In this document: one piece after another, positions 13,211-13,426 of the stretch | Numbering within the stretch: the stretch's first letter is position 1 | Layout: each line of letters opens with the position of its first letter | From: Planctomycetota bacterium | Lineage (GTDB): Bacteria; Planctomycetota; Brocadiia; JAJRTI01 | Direction of reading: 5' to 3' | DNA: 13,426 nt | Assembly: GCA_024278415.1 (NCBI GenBank) | Contig: JAJRTI010000449.1 | Span: forward strand, 1-13,426 | Notes under the pieces: generated by a model | Databases searched by the model: none | The model's input: the letters and a program-made list of their open reading frames with translations, nothing else | Told to the model about the DNA's origin: nothing | Position numbers and translations under genes: made by a program

Positions 13211-13426
13211 CTGCTCTACTTTCGCACAGACTTCGCTGCGAGAAAGCGGCGACCGTGCCGCAGTTCCTACTCATCGTCTTACTCTGTAAGTAAGGGTGTA
13301 GGTCTGATTGTACGTATCCCAACGCGTTGCATTCTGGAGTTTCAGTTTCGAAGTGGATTCAGGCAGGTTCACAACAAACGTCCTGGCTCTTCGCCTGCGT
13401 GCAACCCCTCGCGGACACCGCAGCCC
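13211..13426. other. 3' flank without a supported gene
   Basis: These 216 bases follow the desulfurase stop and show no coding frame I can support. A bulged stem (CTTTCGCA around 13218-13225 with TGCGAGAAAG at about 13236-13245) follows the stop closely and might end transcription, but there is no T-run. A small perfect stem, CTTAC-TCT-GTAAG, lies at 13278-13290. Confidence 0.4.

Overview
The window is GC-rich bacterial DNA from a Gram-negative (diderm) organism. It encodes an outer-membrane polysaccharide export lipoprotein, an inner-membrane chain-length protein, an RND pump with its periplasmic adaptor, and a DsbD-type electron carrier. I cannot name the species. Long intergenic stretches full of REP-like palindromes, a PPD-type start to the polysaccharide export domain, a sigma-54 promoter in front of the exopolysaccharide (EPS) genes and a DsbD with two N-terminal domains would suit an uncultured Planctomycetota/PVC-like or related deep-branching lineage. 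This placement is inference only.

Layout. Positions 1-236 are non-coding and hold palindromic repeats; one is cut by the left edge. Three minus-strand genes read from about 3533 down to 237: a 62-residue MerR-type DNA-binding protein (3533-3345), a polysaccharide export lipoprotein (3073-1895) and a chain-length determinant of the Wzz/GumC type (1802-237). Upstream of the regulator lies a near-perfect sigma-54 (-24/-12) promoter at 3667-3652. A 20-bp palindrome, placed about 135 bp upstream of the predicted start site, is a good candidate enhancer for a sigma-54 activator. Positions 3787-4767 contain no gene I can support. They carry a pair of REP-like hairpins with compensating stem changes (3968-4034) and a 360-bp stretch bounded by 33-bp imperfect inverted repeats (4195-4554).

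On the plus strand, 4768-9383 is a two-gene RND efflux operon: a membrane-fusion adaptor, then the inner-membrane pump, overlapping by 4 bases. No TolC-like outer-membrane channel is present. After a 375-bp gap with an AT-rich island, dsbD (9759-11993) and a cysteine desulfurase (11990-13210) also overlap by 4 bases, so a reductant-export protein and a sulfur-mobilising enzyme are probably co-translated. The last 216 bases show no gene.

Working together: the EPS cluster looks like the regulated export end of an envelope polysaccharide system whose synthesis genes lie outside the window. The RND operon and the dsbD-desulfurase pair look like ordinary envelope and thiol/sulfur housekeeping. The strongest leads are the sigma-54 control region, the interrupted export protein and the repeat families.
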